A stretch of DNA of 64,000 nt from Spirochaetia bacterium (GTDB taxonomy: Bacteria; Spirochaetota; Leptospiria; Turneriellales; JAOUOS01). Below are positions 63,253 to 64,000 of the stretch, piece by piece. Below the pieces are notes generated by a model, which saw nothing but the letters and a program-made list of their open reading frames with translations, was not told the DNA's origin and ran no database searches. The stretch covers positions 1-64,000 of the forward strand of contig JAOUOT010000005.1 of assembly GCA_029880265.1 (NCBI GenBank), read 5' to 3'. The number at the start of each line of letters is the position of its first letter. The first letter of the stretch is position 1. Position numbers and translations under genes: made by a program.

Positions 63253-64000
63253 ATGGATTTTTTTTCATGGAAAAACGCTCTTAAAAAATCACATATTAAT
63301 TATTTTTATTTTGCGTTGATTCTTTTTTTACTGGGAATAGGCCTGAATATCATTCTGGCTTCTTCTTCTTTTTTGGCGCGACAACAATACGGCGACCCCT
63401 TTTTCTTCTTTAGAAAGCAGGCGGTATACGCCTTAATTTCGGTAATCTTTTTTATTGCAATTGTTCAAGTTCCCTATCGCATCTGGAAAACGGCGGCATG
63501 GCCGCTGTACTTTTTATCTATCGCAACGTTGTTTATAGTACTGTTCCCCCCTTTAGGGAAAAAAGTCGGCGGCGCTTTCAGGTGGCTTCAATTCGGATTT
63601 ATTACGGTTCAACCGTCTGATATAGCAAAGTTTTCAGTAATTTTACTTTTATCAAGAATATTTGCCAATTCAGAAGATTCCGACGCGGCCAAAACGGCGA
63701 CTGCTTTAATTATAATATTTCTTCCCGTCGCCCTTATCGCAATAGAGCCCGATTACGGCACAGCTTTGCATCTTGTTTTTGCGTCTTTTTTTCTGCTTCT
63801 TCTTACGGGATTTCCCGTTTATGTAATGGGAGTTATTTTCGTCACATTGTTGCCTGCCGCATATATCAGCGTCAGCAAAGTCGCCTATATATGGGAGCGG
63901 CTTGTAGCTTATATTGACCCTTACAAGTATCGCTTTGAAAGAGCGTATCAGCTTATTGCATCTTACCGCTCTTTTTTAGCCGGCGGCATGTGGGGTCAGG
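63253..64000 (+). CDS. FtsW/RodA/SpoVE-family peptidoglycan polymerase, N-terminal part
   Basis: SEDS-family glycosyltransferases polymerise lipid II with a cognate PBP during division (FtsW) or elongation (RodA). The window ends after 249 residues, with the frame still open. At least six membrane helices are visible. The family's GGAFRWLQFGFITVQPSDIAKF signature (split here as GGAFRWLQFGF and TVQPSDIAKF) and the catalytic-loop region EPDYGTAL are present, followed by DPYKYRFERAYQLIAS and FLAGGMWGQ. FtsW versus RodA cannot be decided. It begins 3 bases after prfA. Confidence 0.9.
   Translation, partial: MDFFSWKNALKKSHINYFYFALILFLLGIGLNIILASSSFLARQQYGDPFFFFRKQAVYALISVIFFIAIVQVPYRIWKTAAWPLYFLSIATLFIVLFPPLGKKVGGAFRWLQFGFITVQPSDIAKFSVILLLSRIFANSEDSDAAKTATALIIIFLPVALIAIEPDYGTALHLVFASFFLLLLTGFPVYVMGVIFVTLLPAAYISVSKVAYIWERLVAYIDPYKYRFERAYQLIASYRSFLAGGMWGQ

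Overview
This window is AT-rich, densely coding chromosomal DNA from a diderm, motile bacterium. The best guess is a spirochaete, possibly Leptospira-like. The support is an flbD-motA-motB-fliL-fliY-fliN motor cluster with no fliM inside it, two DUF115/MAF-type proteins, a short SMC with no recognisable hinge, a TonB-dependent receptor, OmpA-type proteins and many two-component and cyclic-dinucleotide proteins. This placement is inferred from gene content. No rRNA, CRISPR array, insertion sequence or prophage was seen.

Layout: 1-1.4 kb holds the end of an ABC-F (Uup-like) ATPase, two small hypothetical genes and a hairpin-rich gap. At 1.5-8.5 kb are a TonB-dependent receptor, the tRNA-modification pair cmoA-cmoB, a PAS-GAF histidine kinase and a secreted CHAP-type protein. 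At 8.5-14.4 kb, on the minus strand, are trpF-mutS-NusG paralogue and a TPR/response-regulator pair. At 14.7-18.4 kb are an RDD protein, a DUF898-M48 peptidase pair and a TlpA-like protein. At 18.5-23.5 kb are rpmA-obg, an unknown protein with a FliG-like segment, a 5-FTHF cyclo-ligase, a PilZ protein and a very small FtsX-type ABC transporter. At 23.5-30.4 kb are envelope genes (an amidase and a PQQ-propeller/OmpA fusion), a diguanylate cyclase and a PP2C phosphatase. At 30.4-35 kb are cysK-cysE and exported proteins. At 35-41.3 kb is the flagellar motor cluster, apparently headed by Memo-AMMECR1-DUF115. At 41.5-51 kb are an outer-membrane protein, a beta-CASP hydrolase, a hybrid kinase, an HD-GYP regulator, purE and a large DUF115 protein. 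At 51-59.4 kb are smc (frameshifted), a frameshifted TPR/Mrr-like gene, lysA, a nucleotidyltransferase, a phosphoesterase and a site-2 protease. At 59.4-64 kb are a PgpH-type HD protein, tRNA-Arg(CCT), prfA and the start of an FtsW/RodA-family gene.

Themes: several genes serve c-di-GMP or c-di-AMP signalling (PilZ, GGDEF, HD-GYP, 7TM-HD), motility and the envelope. Observations most worth following up are: strong sigma70-like promoters placed so close to start codons that the mRNAs would be leaderless; a 14-bp inverted repeat that captures both a promoter edge and a Shine-Dalgarno sequence; the FliG-like protein next to obg; Memo/AMMECR1 joined to flagellar motor genes; a PQQ-OmpA fusion; and two frameshifts about 2.5 kb apart, which may be assembly errors.
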